Assembly (NCBI RefSeq): GCF_000876655.1 | Contig: NZ_JYCN01000018.1 | Span: forward strand, 248,027 to 312,026 | Direction: 5' to 3' | Source: Arthrobacter sp. SPG23 | GTDB taxonomy: Bacteria > Actinomycetota > Actinomycetes > Actinomycetales > Micrococcaceae | Length of the DNA: 64,000 nucleotides | In this document: one piece after another, positions 1 through 8,484 of the stretch | How the letters are laid out: the number at the start of each line of letters is the position of its first letter | How positions within the stretch are numbered: position 1 is the stretch's first letter | Translations under genes and position numbers: made by a program | Notes under the pieces: generated by a model | The model's database searches: none | Told to the model about the DNA's origin: nothing | Seen by the model: only the letters and a program-made list of their open reading frames with translations

Positions 1-303
1 GAACCCGTCCGTGATGTAGGGGCCGATGCCGAGCTTGGCGTCAGGGCGAAGCTGCTGGACGGCCTGGGCCATGACGTGGGCAGTCGAGTGCCGGAGGACG
101 TTGAGTCCGTCCGGGGAATCGATGGTGACGCCTTCAATGTCCGCGCCCTCGGGGAGCGGCTGGTCAAGGTCTTTAAGTTCGCCGTTAACTCGGGCCACTA
201 CGACGTCGCGACGCTCAAAAAAGAGTTCCGCGCCGGTGGTCCCGGTAGTCACCTTGGTCTCTTCGCCGTCGACGATGAGGGTGATCTGCTGGGCATCTGA
301 CAC
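1..303 (-). CDS. thrS: Threonyl-tRNA synthetase, N-terminal part (cut by window start)
   Basis: Attaches threonine to tRNA-Thr in the cytoplasm. Only the first 101 codons are inside the window. The protein begins [15 protein letters not shown], a TGS domain, and reaches the start of the editing domain, where the [11 protein letters not shown] stretch carries the HxxxH zinc/editing motif of ThrRS. The start is GTG at 301-303, preceded by GGAG seven bases upstream on the minus strand; no better start exists. The gene continues beyond base 1. The 142 bases between it and dnaE2 should hold its promoter, but I see no T-box or other leader. Confidence 0.93.
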   Translation of the reverse strand, partial: MSDAQQITLIVDGEETKVTTGTTGAELFFERRDVVVARVNGELKDLDQPLPEGADIEGVTIDSPDGLNVLRHSTAHVMAQAVQQLRPDAKLGIGPYITDGF

Positions 304-445
304 GGGTGTCTCCTATTCAAAGTTAAGGCTTCGTAGCTTGTGGCGTACGGGGACCACAGCCAGCCTCGTCCATGCTATCGGTTGAGAGATGGGGCGACCA
401 AAGCGGCCACGTCGGCGTGCGTGCCTGATGCACCCGGAGTGAAGC

Positions 446-3400
446 TCAGCTGCCCAGCCCGGTGATGGCGAGGTTGCGGCTGATTCCGTCCAAGGGGCCG
501 GGCAGCTCAGGTTCCCGGTGCTCCGGGATCCCGGAAGCCGGGACCGGGTAAGGGAGGGTCTCGGTGCGGCTGAGGTCCCACGCCATGGTTGCGCTGATGC
601 TGATCCCCCGCGGTCCGGTCCGGCGGGTGTTGCCCCGGATCAGCAGAAGCCGGGTGCCGAACAGCAGCGGACCGGCCAGTTCCTGGGCCTCATGGAAGAA
701 CACGGAGTCCACGCAGCCGGTGCCGTCATCGATGCTGATGAAAACCACCCGGCGTCCTCCACGCATCGGTGGCGTCTGCGTGGCGACCCGGACCCCGGCC
801 ACCAGTACTTCGGTGCCGTTCCTTAGCCCCAGGAGCTTATCCGCCGTGGTGACTCCCAGCTTGTCGAGCAGGGGCCGGTGGCTTGCCATCAGGTGTTCGC
901 TGACATCCACTGCCAGCAGGTCAAGTTCGGCCCTGACGTTCTCCATCATGCTTGGAGCAGGAAGTGACGGTTTCAGGTTCCGCAGTTCAACATCACCCAG
1001 GGGCAGCGACAGCTGGCCGTCGATGACCTCGATGCCTTTCTTGCCCGGGCGGTTCTGGAGGGCCTGGAGGTGGTGGACGAGGTCCGCCCGGTTGGCGGCT
1101 CCCCCGGATTCGCGGTGCAGGGTGTCGAAGGCTCCCAGCTGGGCAAGCCGCTTGATGCTGGGCCTGCTCAGCCTGGAGCGGGCACGCAGGTCGGCCAGCG
1201 AGTCGTAGGGCTGCCCTGCCACGATCCTTTTGAGTTCAGCCCCTGAGAGCCCGTAGATGCCGTTCAGGCTCAGCCGGATGCCCAGCTTGCCCCGGTCCGG
1301 TCCGGACGCGACCCGCTCCACGCGGTACTCAGCCTGGCTCCTGTTGATATCCAGGGGCAGGATGGGGATTCCCATCCGCCGCGCTTCGGCCACCAGGAGC
1401 CGTTTGGGGTACATCCCGGGATCGTGTTCCCACAGGCCGGCCAGGAACGCCTCCGGGTGGTGGGCCTTCAGCCAGGCAGACTGGTAGGTGGGCACGGCGA
1501 AGGCAGCCCCGTGTGCTTTGCAGAAGCCGAAGCTGCCAAAAGCCTTCAGGGTTCCCCACACCTTGTCCACCACGTCGGGGGCGTATTTCCTTTCCCGGGC
1601 TTCCTTGCGGAAGAACTTCTCCACTTGCGGCTCCAGGAGTTCGTTCCCCAGGGCGCGGCGGAACTCATCAGCCCTGGCCAGCCCGCAGCCGGTCATAACA
1701 TCGAAGGTCTTCAGGATCTGTTCATGGAACACCGTCACGCCGTGGGTTTCCTGGAGCACGGGTTTGAGGTCCGGATGCGGATAGACCTCCGGCGCAAAAC
1801 CGTGGCGGTGCTCCAGGAAGGGCCGCACCATGTCCGATTTCATGGGCCCCGGACGGAACAGCGAAATATCGATGATGAGGTCATTGAATTCACGCGGCGC
1901 CAACTTGCCGATCAGCTCCCGCTGCCCCGGGGATTCGATTTGGAAGCAGCCCAGGGTGTGAGTGCTCCGGATCAGCTCGTAGGTTGGTTCGTCGTCCAGG
2001 GGTACGGCGTTGAGGTCAATGTGCCCGTCAGCCGCTATGAAATCAGGCCCTGCGCCGTCCGGCCCGGTTGGATGCGCGCCGGCCGCCGCCACTTCCGCTT
2101 TGGACGGGTGCAGCCTGACCACTTCCCTGACGGCAAAGGCCATGGCACTTTGCATCCGGACCCCGAGGACATCCAGCTTCAGCATCCCCATCGGGTCCAT
2201 GTCGTGCTTGTCGAACTGGCTCATGGGCAGGCCGAGGCCGCTGGGCTGGACGGGGGTCCGGTCAAGCAGGGTGGCGTCGCCAAGGATCACACCGCAGGGG
2301 TGCATGGAGATGTGCCTCGGCAGGCGGTCCAGCCTCTCGGTCAGGTCGACGAGCAGGTCCAGTTGCTGGTTTTCGGTGAAGTCGCGCTGCTCCACCCGGC
2401 CAGCGAACTCTTTCAGCTCGGGTTTCTCCACCAGGGCTTCACGGAAGTTCCGGGCAGAGAATCTCCATAGCTGCTTGGCGATTTCACCGATGTCGCCGTC
2501 ATCCATGCCAAGCGCCATGCCGGCATCACGGACAGCACCGCGAGCGCGGTAGCCGTTTTGCATGCTCATGAGGGTGACGCGTTCCGCTCCGAAGCGGTCG
2601 AAGATCCGCCGGTAGACATTGTGCCGCTCGGCACTTTCGACGTCGATGTCGATGTCCGGAAGTGTTGCCCTGTCGCGGGAGAGGAACCGCTCGAAGATGA
2701 GGTCGTGCTGCAGGGGGTTCACCTGGCTGACATCGATGAGGTAGTTCACCAGGCTGGACGCGCCGGAGCCCCGGGCTGCAGCCCTGACCCCCATATCCAG
2801 GATCATCCGGGAAACCTCGGCCACGGTCAGGAAGTAGGAGGCGAACCCGAGGTTGGCGATGATCCGCAGTTCGTGGTCCAGCCGACCCCGCATTTCCGCC
2901 TCTGCCCGCCCTGATATCCCCGGAAACCGCCGGCCGATCCCCGCTTCGCAGCGCAGGGTCAGTTCAACCAGGGGATCGCCCTCGATGCCGATGACGGATG
3001 CTTCAGGAACCACCGGCTGCTTCCATCCCATATCCGTCACGGGATCCATCCGGCAGCGGTCCGCGAGCGCCTCGGTTTGGCCGAACAGCCGTGTTAGGTC
3101 AGTTGTGCCGTATCCCGCGGCATGGATGATTTCCCGACCGAGTTCGAGCATTTGGGCGGAAGTTTTCAGCCACCCCCGTCCGTTGGGCTGCAACAACGGC
3201 TCCGCCGTCAGTTCGGGCAGCGATTTCAAGGTGCGGGCTGAATCCAGCACGTCCGCCGTGGCCGCGCCGTCCTCCGCGCAGTACCGCACCGCGTTGGTCA
3301 GCACTGCCGGAACGCCGTACTCGGCGGCAAGCTTGAGCATGCGCACGGCATGGGCGGTGCTCAGCGGTTCTCCGGGTGCGCTGAGGTGTGACACCACTTC

Positions 3401-3946
3401 GGCTGCCACGGTTCCTTTCGGCATACCGTCCAGCCATTGTTTGAAGAGTGTGCGGGGGCGAAGGTACCGGCGCCCGCCCATTGCCCGGCCGACGTCTGAA
3501 TCCGGCCCCACCAGCACGGTCAGCACAGGTTCGAGGGTTTCCGGGTGCAGTGCCCTGGCTGCGATTTCGGCGCGGGTCACCGCGACGGGCACCGCTCCCC
3601 CGGCTTTGCCGGAGGTACGGGCATGGGCATCCGAAATCAGCCGGCAAAGGGCGCGGTAGCCGGCACCGTTGTTGTGTCCATGGGCAAGTACGACGACGCG
3701 GCCCGCGAGCCGGGTGCGGAGGTCGCCGTCGTCGTCAAAGACCGCCAGGTCAACCCCGACGACGGGGTCCAGACCGGCCGCCATGCAGGCTTTGAGGTGT
3801 TTGACGGTGCCGTACAGTCCGTCCCTGTCGGTGCAGGCAAGAGCAGTTGCCCCGTCGGCGGCAGCCGCCTGGGCGAGCTCATCCGGCCAGGAGACACCAT
3901 AGTGGGCGCTGAAGGCGGTGGAAACGTGAAGATGCGTGAAACTCAT
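446..3946 (-). CDS. dnaE2: Error-prone DNA polymerase III alpha subunit DnaE2
   Basis: C-family polymerase used in SOS mutagenesis and translesion synthesis. The 1166-aa product opens with a PHP domain (FTHLHVSTAFSAHYG, then CTDRDGLYG), followed by the polymerase core with the PDIDIDVES catalytic aspartates, PCGVIL, FRPGPM and FCKAHGAAFA motifs, and ends in an OB-fold region. Length fits DnaE2. A longer frame extends upstream, but the ATG at 3944-3946 begins the family-typical MSFTHLHVSTAFS and overlaps the stop of the DUF6504 gene by 4 bases, so the two are translationally coupled. An SOS box upstream of that partner probably controls both. No imuB-like gene is adjacent. Confidence 0.95.
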   Translation of the reverse strand: MSFTHLHVSTAFSAHYGVSWPDELAQAAAADGATALACTDRDGLYGTVKHLKACMAAGLDPVVGVDLAVFDDDGDLRTRLAGRVVVLAHGHNNGAGYRALCRLISDAHARTSGKAGGAVPVAVTRAEIAARALHPETLEPVLTVLVGPDSDVGRAMGGRRYLRPRTLFKQWLDGMPKGTVAAEVVSHLSAPGEPLSTAHAVRMLKLAAEYGVPAVLTNAVRYCAEDGAATADVLDSARTLKSLPELTAEPLLQPNGRGWLKTSAQMLELGREIIHAAGYGTTDLTRLFGQTEALADRCRMDPVTDMGWKQPVVPEASVIGIEGDPLVELTLRCEAGIGRRFPGISGRAEAEMRGRLDHELRIIANLGFASYFLTVAEVSRMILDMGVRAAARGSGASSLVNYLIDVSQVNPLQHDLIFERFLSRDRATLPDIDIDVESAERHNVYRRIFDRFGAERVTLMSMQNGYRARGAVRDAGMALGMDDGDIGEIAKQLWRFSARNFREALVEKPELKEFAGRVEQRDFTENQQLDLLVDLTERLDRLPRHISMHPCGVILGDATLLDRTPVQPSGLGLPMSQFDKHDMDPMGMLKLDVLGVRMQSAMAFAVREVVRLHPSKAEVAAAGAHPTGPDGAGPDFIAADGHIDLNAVPLDDEPTYELIRSTHTLGCFQIESPGQRELIGKLAPREFNDLIIDISLFRPGPMKSDMVRPFLEHRHGFAPEVYPHPDLKPVLQETHGVTVFHEQILKTFDVMTGCGLARADEFRRALGNELLEPQVEKFFRKEARERKYAPDVVDKVWGTLKAFGSFGFCKAHGAAFAVPTYQSAWLKAHHPEAFLAGLWEHDPGMYPKRLLVAEARRMGIPILPLDINRSQAEYRVERVASGPDRGKLGIRLSLNGIYGLSGAELKRIVAGQPYDSLADLRARSRLSRPSIKRLAQLGAFDTLHRESGGAANRADLVHHLQALQNRPGKKGIEVIDGQLSLPLGDVELRNLKPSLPAPSMMENVRAELDLLAVDVSEHLMASHRPLLDKLGVTTADKLLGLRNGTEVLVAGVRVATQTPPMRGGRRVVFISIDDGTGCVDSVFFHEAQELAGPLLFGTRLLLIRGNTRRTGPRGISISATMAWDLSRTETLPYPVPASGIPEHREPELPGPLDGISRNLAITGLGS

Positions 3947-4275
3947 GCTGATTGCGGCCTCAGGGCATCGTGGATCTTCAGCAGCCTCCACCGCCCGCTG
4001 CCGATGTTCCGAGTCAGGTCCAGGGTGAGGGTTTCCCGGGGTTCCGGTACTGCTTTGGCATCGGCAGGCCGGACCTGGACGCGCCAGATCTCGTGATCCA
4101 CCAGTCCCGGGCCGGTCCCCAGCGGTGCCCGGGTTTCCTCGACCCACCACTGCCGGCGTTCAAACCAGTGCACGGGCTCTGCGCAGACCGTGTAGTGCCG
4201 CCCTGCCCAGGTGAGTGAGGACGGCTGGCCGGCGGGCGTGCAGACGACGTCGACACCCTCGCTGAACAAGCCCAT
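3943..4275 (-). CDS. DUF6504 family protein, DnaE2 partner
   Basis: A 110-aa protein of the small family commonly encoded just before actinobacterial dnaE2. It is rich in aromatic residues (WAGRHYTV, HWFERRQWWVEE, EIWRVQV) and has no recognisable catalytic motif; its molecular role is unknown. The ATG at 4275 gives MGLFSEGVDVVC and has a strong GGGAGG ribosome site 6 bases upstream. A longer frame starts at 4401, but it would bury the SOS box at 4355-4370 inside the gene, so I prefer 4275. The stop overlaps the dnaE2 start. Confidence 0.8.
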   Translation of the reverse strand: MGLFSEGVDVVCTPAGQPSSLTWAGRHYTVCAEPVHWFERRQWWVEETRAPLGTGPGLVDHEIWRVQVRPADAKAVPEPRETLTLDLTRNIGSGRWRLLKIHDALRPQSA

Positions 4276-4354
4276 CGGCGCCTCCCGGAACTGCACTCCC
4301 CTTCCCGCAACAGGCGATCGCACCGCCGGGAAGTAGAAACCTGAAATGATTAGT

Positions 4355-4370
4355 TCGAATATATCTTCGA
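4355..4370. promoter_or_regulatory. LexA-type SOS box for the DUF6504-dnaE2 operon
   Basis: TCGAATATATCTTCGA has the two half-sites TCGAA and TTCGA six bases apart, as in the actinobacterial LexA consensus TCGAAC-N4-GTTCGA. The inner C/G pair is not conserved. It lies 80 bases before the chosen start of the DUF6504 gene, a plausible promoter position. Confidence 0.72.
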
Positions 4371-4432
4371 ATAAATCAAGTCTACGCCGGAGCCCGGACA
4401 AAACCTACCCATACTCCCGGTCCGGCCCGGCT

Positions 4433-4700
4433 TCAGCGCTGCCAACGATAGGGGATGGGTGTTGACACACGGACAAACTCATGGCGTTCAAGGATGGGCC
4501 GTGAGTACTCGGTCGCTTCCGCGTTCTTGACCGACGCCGGACCGCCGAAAACTTCGGGAGTTGCACCTCGACGCTCAAAGCGCTGGCGTTGCCGATCATG
4601 ATCGATTCCGGTTCATCAGGCTCAAATCCATTCGCCAGCAACGCCTCATGGAGCCCGGGCGCTTGCCCGGAGACGCGCGCCTGCGGATTGAAGCCACTCC
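4433..4700 (-). pseudogene. Remnant of a GNAT-family N-acetyltransferase
   Basis: Two pieces of one protein family lie in different frames. One frame reads GLHEALLANGFEPDEPESIMIG, typical of the N-terminal half of actinobacterial GNAT proteins. Another frame reads EATEYSRPILERHEFV and ends in STPIPYRWQR before a TGA at 4433-4435, the usual GNAT C-terminal signature (SRPILERxGF...TPYxW). The acetyl-CoA-binding middle is missing and the frame changes near 4565, so the gene is dead. It sits between two SOS boxes. Confidence 0.6.
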
Positions 4701-4716
4701 GGCAACCCGCCAATAT

Positions 4717-4732
4717 TCGAATGTATATTCGA
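4717..4732. promoter_or_regulatory. Second LexA-type SOS box
   Basis: TCGAATGTATATTCGA, with half-sites TCGAA and TTCGA six bases apart and embedded in a longer TTCGAA...TTCGAA palindrome. It lies 82 bases upstream of the plus-strand gene at 4814 and just upstream of the GNAT remnant on the minus strand. It most likely now serves the plus-strand gene. Confidence 0.65.
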
Positions 4733-4813
4733 ACTTAGTGAGGCGGCGCTGATGCCACCACAAAACGTGGATCAGGGGTGGACGGACGGGAGCGCAGGGA
4801 GCAAGATGAAGCC

Positions 4814-5200
4814 ATGAGCTCCCATAACGCACTCCTGAAGCACGTAGCCATCGCCGCCAAGGACTCCACCTTGGTGGCGACTTTTGATATAGACGGCAAC
4901 ATCCCCGGGTCGGGCGCCTACGTAGTGGGCCTCGTGGCGGCCACACCGGATCATTCCCATCAACGAAGAATGGGAATCGAGTTCATGAACGGCGAAGCTG
5001 TGTCCTTCTATTGCTTCAGCCACGACGGCACGGAAGAGAATTTCGACCTCAGCGGCGTGGAGCATTCAGGCAGCACCATCACCGGCAACTTTCCCATGAG
5101 TACCGTCCTGGGGCTGGAGAAGGGCCACCTGATGACCGCCTTCAGCGACGCTGACGGCAGGGAGTACCAGGCCAACGTCCCTGTGGAGGAAGCCCTCTGA
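4814..5200 (+). CDS. Uncharacterised 128-aa cytoplasmic protein, possibly SOS-controlled
   Basis: I do not recognise the family. The protein is soluble and acidic, without signal peptide or membrane segment; it reads as an alternating beta-rich fold (STLVATFDIDG, AYVVGLVAAT, GEAVSFYCFSHDG). The ATG at 4814 follows a GGGAGC about 14 bases upstream, and an in-frame ATG at 4778 is an alternative. An SOS-type box lies 82 bases upstream, so DNA damage may induce it, in keeping with dnaE2 and the SRAP gene nearby. A tail-to-tail hairpin separates it from chorismate mutase. Confidence 0.65.
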   Translation: MSSHNALLKHVAIAAKDSTLVATFDIDGNIPGSGAYVVGLVAATPDHSHQRRMGIEFMNGEAVSFYCFSHDGTEENFDLSGVEHSGSTITGNFPMSTVLGLEKGHLMTAFSDADGREYQANVPVEEAL

Positions 5201-5208
5201 ACAAAGTG

Positions 5209-5234
5209 TTGCCGGCACAAAGTCCTGCCGGCAG
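5209..5234. terminator. Bidirectional hairpin between convergent genes
   Basis: TTGCCGGCA and TGCCGGCAG flank a short AAAGTCC-containing loop between the stop codons of the 4814 gene and the convergent chorismate mutase gene. There is no T-run, as is common in actinobacteria. Confidence 0.45.
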
Positions 5235-5561
5235 CTAGTTGCTGGCGTTGTGCACTTTCATTTCAAGCTCAGTGAAAGCCGTGATCATTGCCCGGTAGGT
5301 CTTCTCCACGATGTCCGGGTCGATGTCCTTTTTCTCGGCGGCGGCACGGACGTGTTCAATGACCTTTTCCACCCGGCCGGGAGCCCGGACCTCCGCGTCG
5401 TCGCCTTTCAACGTGCCGGAAATCCTGATCAGGCGTTCACGGCGGGCAATCAGGGTGACAATCTGCTCATCAACTTCATCGACGGCCACGCGGACAGCTG
5501 CGAGCTGCTCCCTGTCGGCCTGGGCGTCTTTGTCGTGTCCGTGATTTGTGGGCATGTGCAT
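5235..5561 (-). CDS. Chorismate mutase, AroQ (CM_2) type
   Basis: Converts chorismate to prephenate, the committed step to phenylalanine and tyrosine. The 108-aa all-helical protein has the CM_2 pattern: VRVAVDEVDEQIVTLIARRERL (helix 1 with the catalytic arginine), a conserved lysine in SGTLKGDD, then RVEKVIEHVR and a final ETYRAMITAFTELEM helix. The sequence after the lysine (VRAPGRVE) is like the PchB/monofunctional actinobacterial enzymes. The start ATG at 5559-5561 is only 14 bases from the divergent VOC start at 5576, so the two promoters must overlap. Confidence 0.88.
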   Translation of the reverse strand: MHMPTNHGHDKDAQADREQLAAVRVAVDEVDEQIVTLIARRERLIRISGTLKGDDAEVRAPGRVEKVIEHVRAAAEKKDIDPDIVEKTYRAMITAFTELEMKVHNASN

Positions 5562-5575
5562 GACAGTATCTAAGA

Positions 5576-5998
5576 ATGCAGCCTCGAGTCGACTTCATTT
5601 CACTGGGCGTCCGCAGTGTTGATGCCTCCCGCGCCTTCTACATCAACGGCCTCGGCTGGCCGGTTCACCGGGAAGTCCCCGGCGAAGTGGTGTTCATCCA
5701 GGCAAACCATGGCCTTGTTCTGTCCCTCTGGGACGCCGGCCAGATGCAGGCCGAGGCCTCCGTGGACAGCCCTGCCGGGGTCCCCTGCATCACCCTGAGC
5801 CACAACGTGGGCAGCACGGCGGATGTGGACCGGGTCATGGCCGATGCCGAGGCTGCCGGTGCCACCGTGGTGGCTTCGCCGACAACCCAGCCCTGGGGCG
5901 GGTACACCGGATACTTCGCCGACCCGGACGGCTTCCGGTGGGAAATTGCCTTCAATCCCACATGGACCGTGGACCCCGCCGGCAACGTCACGGTCTGA
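5576..5998 (+). CDS. VOC (glyoxalase/bleomycin-resistance) family protein
   Basis: A 140-aa single vicinal-oxygen-chelate unit pair: N-terminal VDFISLGVRSVDASRAFYINGLGWPVHREV and C-terminal YTGYFADPDGFRWEIAFNP, the usual beta-alpha-beta modules with a final Glu metal ligand. Substrate cannot be read from the sequence. TATCTAAGA immediately precedes the ATG, so the transcript may be leaderless. Divergent from chorismate mutase by 14 bases. Confidence 0.85.
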   Translation: MQPRVDFISLGVRSVDASRAFYINGLGWPVHREVPGEVVFIQANHGLVLSLWDAGQMQAEASVDSPAGVPCITLSHNVGSTADVDRVMADAEAAGATVVASPTTQPWGGYTGYFADPDGFRWEIAFNPTWTVDPAGNVTV

Positions 5999-6005
5999 AG
6001 GGCGG

Positions 6006-6752
6006 CTAGAACAGGCTTCCGACCGGCTGGATGAGTTCCGGCGAGTCATTTTTTACGTTTCCGACGGCGGTGCCAACCGCATCGATGGTCCAGCCTTCAG
6101 CGACGTCGTGCGCACCGGCCCGGACCAGATCCACCAGGCCGGCGGCATCGTCCGCCTGCGGATCCAGCCAAGCCTGCATCGTCTCGCGGTCCATGGGCAG
6201 CGGCACCCTGTCGTGCAGGGCGGTGAGTTCGGCCAGCACTCCCCCGGCGTAGCCGTCCGGCGGCGAGTCGGTGGTCATGATGGAAGTGGACAGCATCCAG
6301 CGCTGCGGATCCCCCTCGGGCTTGGACGGATCCTTCCACCATTCATACAAGCCGGCGAATACCAGCGGCCGGCCGTCCTTCGGGTGCACGTAGTAGGGCT
6401 GTTTGCCGCGCCCTTCACCCTTCCATTCGTAGTAGCCGTCTGCCGGGACCGCGCAGCGCCTGGACCGGGTCGCCTTGCGGAACGCCGGCTTCTCCAGGAC
6501 GCTCTCGCTGCGCGCATTGATCATTTTCGAGCCGATGGAAGGGTCCTTGGCCCAGGACGGCACCAGCCCCCAGCGGGCCACGTGCAGTTGCCGGACCGGG
6601 CTGCCGTCCACCACCCGCTCGAGCAGGATGGGCACGTCAGCGGTCGGGGCAACGTTCCACGACGGCGGAACCACCAGCTCCTCTTCCAGTTCGGCGTCAA
6701 ACTCTGCCAGCAGGTCCCCGACGGCCCTGGCCATCACGTAGCGTCCACACAT
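6006..6752 (-). CDS. SOS response-associated peptidase, SRAP/YedK (HMCES) family
   Basis: Shields abasic sites in single-stranded DNA by forming a thiazolidine crosslink through Cys2. The 248-aa protein starts MCGRYVMAR, so Met removal exposes the catalytic Cys. The other family landmarks are present: PSWNVAPT, WGLVPSWAKD, MINARSES, RRCAVPADGYYEWKG (catalytic Glu) and LHDRVPL (His). A longer frame exists, but the ATG at 6752 is fixed by the need for Cys2. Its location near dnaE2 and the SOS boxes suits its role, although no LexA box is obvious directly upstream. Confidence 0.93.
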   Translation of the reverse strand: MCGRYVMARAVGDLLAEFDAELEEELVVPPSWNVAPTADVPILLERVVDGSPVRQLHVARWGLVPSWAKDPSIGSKMINARSESVLEKPAFRKATRSRRCAVPADGYYEWKGEGRGKQPYYVHPKDGRPLVFAGLYEWWKDPSKPEGDPQRWMLSTSIMTTDSPPDGYAGGVLAELTALHDRVPLPMDRETMQAWLDPQADDAAGLVDLVRAGAHDVAEGWTIDAVGTAVGNVKNDSPELIQPVGSLF

Positions 6753-6912
6753 GGCACCAGCATGCCACCGCCCGCAGGCGGTGTCACCCGGCGTAACCCG
6801 CGCATGGCAGCGGCGTCCGGGCGCCCGGGGAATACCGGCCGCCGGGTTACGGTTGAGGACAAAGACATCTGCTTTGATAACGACGAGCAATTACGAGCTT
6901 GAGGAGAACTCC

Positions 6913-7170
6913 GTGGATTTCACTCCCGAATCCGGCACCATCACCATGTTTTCGACCACCTGGTGCGGCTACTGCAACCGGCTGAAGAAGCAGCTGGACG
7001 CGCAGGGCATCGGCTACACCGAGATCAACATCGAAGAAGTCGAAGGCACGGCCGACCTCGTGGAACAGCTCAACGGAGGCAACCGCACCGTCCCCACCGT
7101 CCTCTTCCCGGACGGTACCGCCGCCACCAACCCGTCGGCCGCCGAAGTGAAGAGCCGGCTCGCGGCCTAG
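6913..7170 (+). CDS. Mycoredoxin (glutaredoxin-like, Mrx1 type)
   Basis: Reduces mycothiol-mixed disulfides in the cytoplasm. The 85-aa thioredoxin-fold protein has the WCGYC active site (TTWCGYCNRLKKQL), the cis-Pro element NRTVPTVLF and a C-terminal helix, matching Mrx1 in length. The GTG at 6913 gives MDFTPESGTITMF and follows GAGGAGAA closely; upstream in-frame starts lack a ribosome site. Head-to-head with the SRAP gene, and followed by a strong hairpin. Confidence 0.9.
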   Translation: MDFTPESGTITMFSTTWCGYCNRLKKQLDAQGIGYTEINIEEVEGTADLVEQLNGGNRTVPTVLFPDGTAATNPSAAEVKSRLAA

Positions 7171-7186
7171 GCGTTTCGTTTATGGC

Positions 7187-7217
7187 AGAAGGCCGGGCAC
7201 CTGGTGCCCGGCCTTCT
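7187..7217 (+). terminator. Hairpin after the mycoredoxin gene
   Basis: AGAAGGCCGGGCAC pairs perfectly with GTGCCCGGCCTTCT across a 3-base loop, 17 bases after the mycoredoxin stop. It could also stop transcription coming from the opposite strand. No T-run follows. Confidence 0.7.
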
Positions 7218-7270
7218 GTATGCCCCGCCCATGTCGGGGCGGCCCGGCCCCGGAAGACCGGCCCCGGGAG

Positions 7271-8020
7271 CTAGCCCCGCAGGCTGGTGAAGTCAGCTTG
7301 CTCCAGCTGCGCATAGCCGGCGTAGGTGTTGATGACGGCGGCCTCGATGGCCGCGACGTCGAGTCCGGGGACGAGGTCGTCCACCGCGCCGGCAGTTGCC
7401 GGGTCCCAGTCGAGCCCCAGGGCGGCGTAGCTCGCTTCCAGGACTTTCCGGATGGGTGCCGAATTTTCCACCACGATGACCGAGCTGAACAGCCAGCCGC
7501 CGGACACCACCCGCTGGGCCGTGCCGATCAGTTTCACCCTGTGCTGCGGATCTGCCGGGTCCAGGCCGTGGACACTGAACTCCCCCGGGCAATACTCACC
7601 CGGGATTTCGCCGACGGCGGCGTGGACCCCTGCGCTTCGGAGCGCGTCCGCCAGCAGGCCGCCGAAGTAGGCGAAGCGCCCCTTGGCTCCCGCAATGGCA
7701 TCGGCATGCGGTTCCACATGATCCACGATCAGCGTTCCCTGGTGGTAGGCCGCGGCCCGGCCGCCGGCCTTCCGTACGAGCGGTTCAAAACCGAGGTCCC
7801 GGCAGGCCCTGGCAGCAGCCTCAAACCCCGGAAGGTGCGCGTCGCGCTGGCCGAAGGCGACGGTGGGAGCCGGGCGGTAGAGCCTGAGCGTCGGCCCGAT
7901 CCGCCCGGTCCTGGCCATGCCCAACAGTTCAATGCCGAATTCCAGGTCCCGGGCCGCCCCCAGCGACTCCTCCTGCCGGACAATGGTCAGCGTGGCTGGT
8001 GCGCCGGCCGCGTGCTGCAT
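7271..8020 (-). CDS. Lipoate--protein ligase A family (BPL/LPL fold) protein
   Basis: A 249-aa member of the biotin/lipoate ligase fold, expected to transfer lipoyl or octanoyl groups to 2-oxoacid dehydrogenases or GcvH. Visible marks are LRLYRPAPTVAFGQRD, VRKAGGRAAAYHQGTLIVDHV (the RRxxGGxxxxHxxG core), GEFSVHG and KLIGTAQRVV with the catalytic Lys. The chosen ATG at 8020 follows GGGAG on the minus strand; the frame runs further up but lacks support. The divergent DUF2177 gene starts only 16 bases away. Confidence 0.82.
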   Translation of the reverse strand: MQHAAGAPATLTIVRQEESLGAARDLEFGIELLGMARTGRIGPTLRLYRPAPTVAFGQRDAHLPGFEAAARACRDLGFEPLVRKAGGRAAAYHQGTLIVDHVEPHADAIAGAKGRFAYFGGLLADALRSAGVHAAVGEIPGEYCPGEFSVHGLDPADPQHRVKLIGTAQRVVSGGWLFSSVIVVENSAPIRKVLEASYAALGLDWDPATAGAVDDLVPGLDVAAIEAAVINTYAGYAQLEQADFTSLRG

Positions 8021-8036
8021 CTTGCTAAGCTCCCTT

Positions 8037-8426
8037 ATGGTCATTCTGCAATTCCTGGTCGTCGCCGCTGCGTTTGCCGTCATTGACGCCATCTGGCTCA
8101 AGACGATGAACCCCTTTTACCGCGGACAGATTGGTGAGCTGCTGGCCGACAAGCCCAATCTAGGGTACGCGGTGGTGTTCTACGTGATCTACATTGCCGG
8201 CATTGTCTTCTTCGCCCTGCGCCCCGCGCTCGACGGCGGCAGCTGGCTCAGCGCCGTGGGCTACGGTGCCGCCCTGGGCGCCTTCGCCTATGCCACCTAC
8301 GACCTCACCAACGCCGCGACGCTGAAGACGTGGCCCTTGCAGCTGATTATCGTGGACATTCTGTGGGGCGCAGCGCTGACGGGCCTGGCCACGCTGGCCG
8401 GCTGGCTGGTGTTCCACAAGAATTAA
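8037..8426 (+). CDS. DUF2177 family membrane protein
   Basis: A 129-aa protein with four predicted membrane helices (ILQFLVVAAAFAVIDAIWL, AVVFYVIYIAGIVFFAL, AVGYGAALGAFAYATYDL, LIIVDILWGAALTGLATLAGWLV). DUF2177 hallmarks are DAIWL, the N-terminal PFYRGQIGEL segment, YATYDLTN and VDILWG. Function unknown. The start at 8037 lies 16 bases from the divergent ligase gene; no clear ribosome site, so a leaderless message is possible. Confidence 0.83.
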   Translation: MVILQFLVVAAAFAVIDAIWLKTMNPFYRGQIGELLADKPNLGYAVVFYVIYIAGIVFFALRPALDGGSWLSAVGYGAALGAFAYATYDLTNAATLKTWPLQLIIVDILWGAALTGLATLAGWLVFHKN

Positions 8427-8484
8427 GCGCAGCAGGACCAGCACACGAACAACAAAGCAACAATAAAGGGCTTTCCGCGGGCGG

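Noticed and set aside
1424..2470. Long plus-strand frame (348 aa) inside dnaE2
   Set aside because: It is antisense to the polymerase core with its conserved motifs; the frame has no family features and is open only through high GC.
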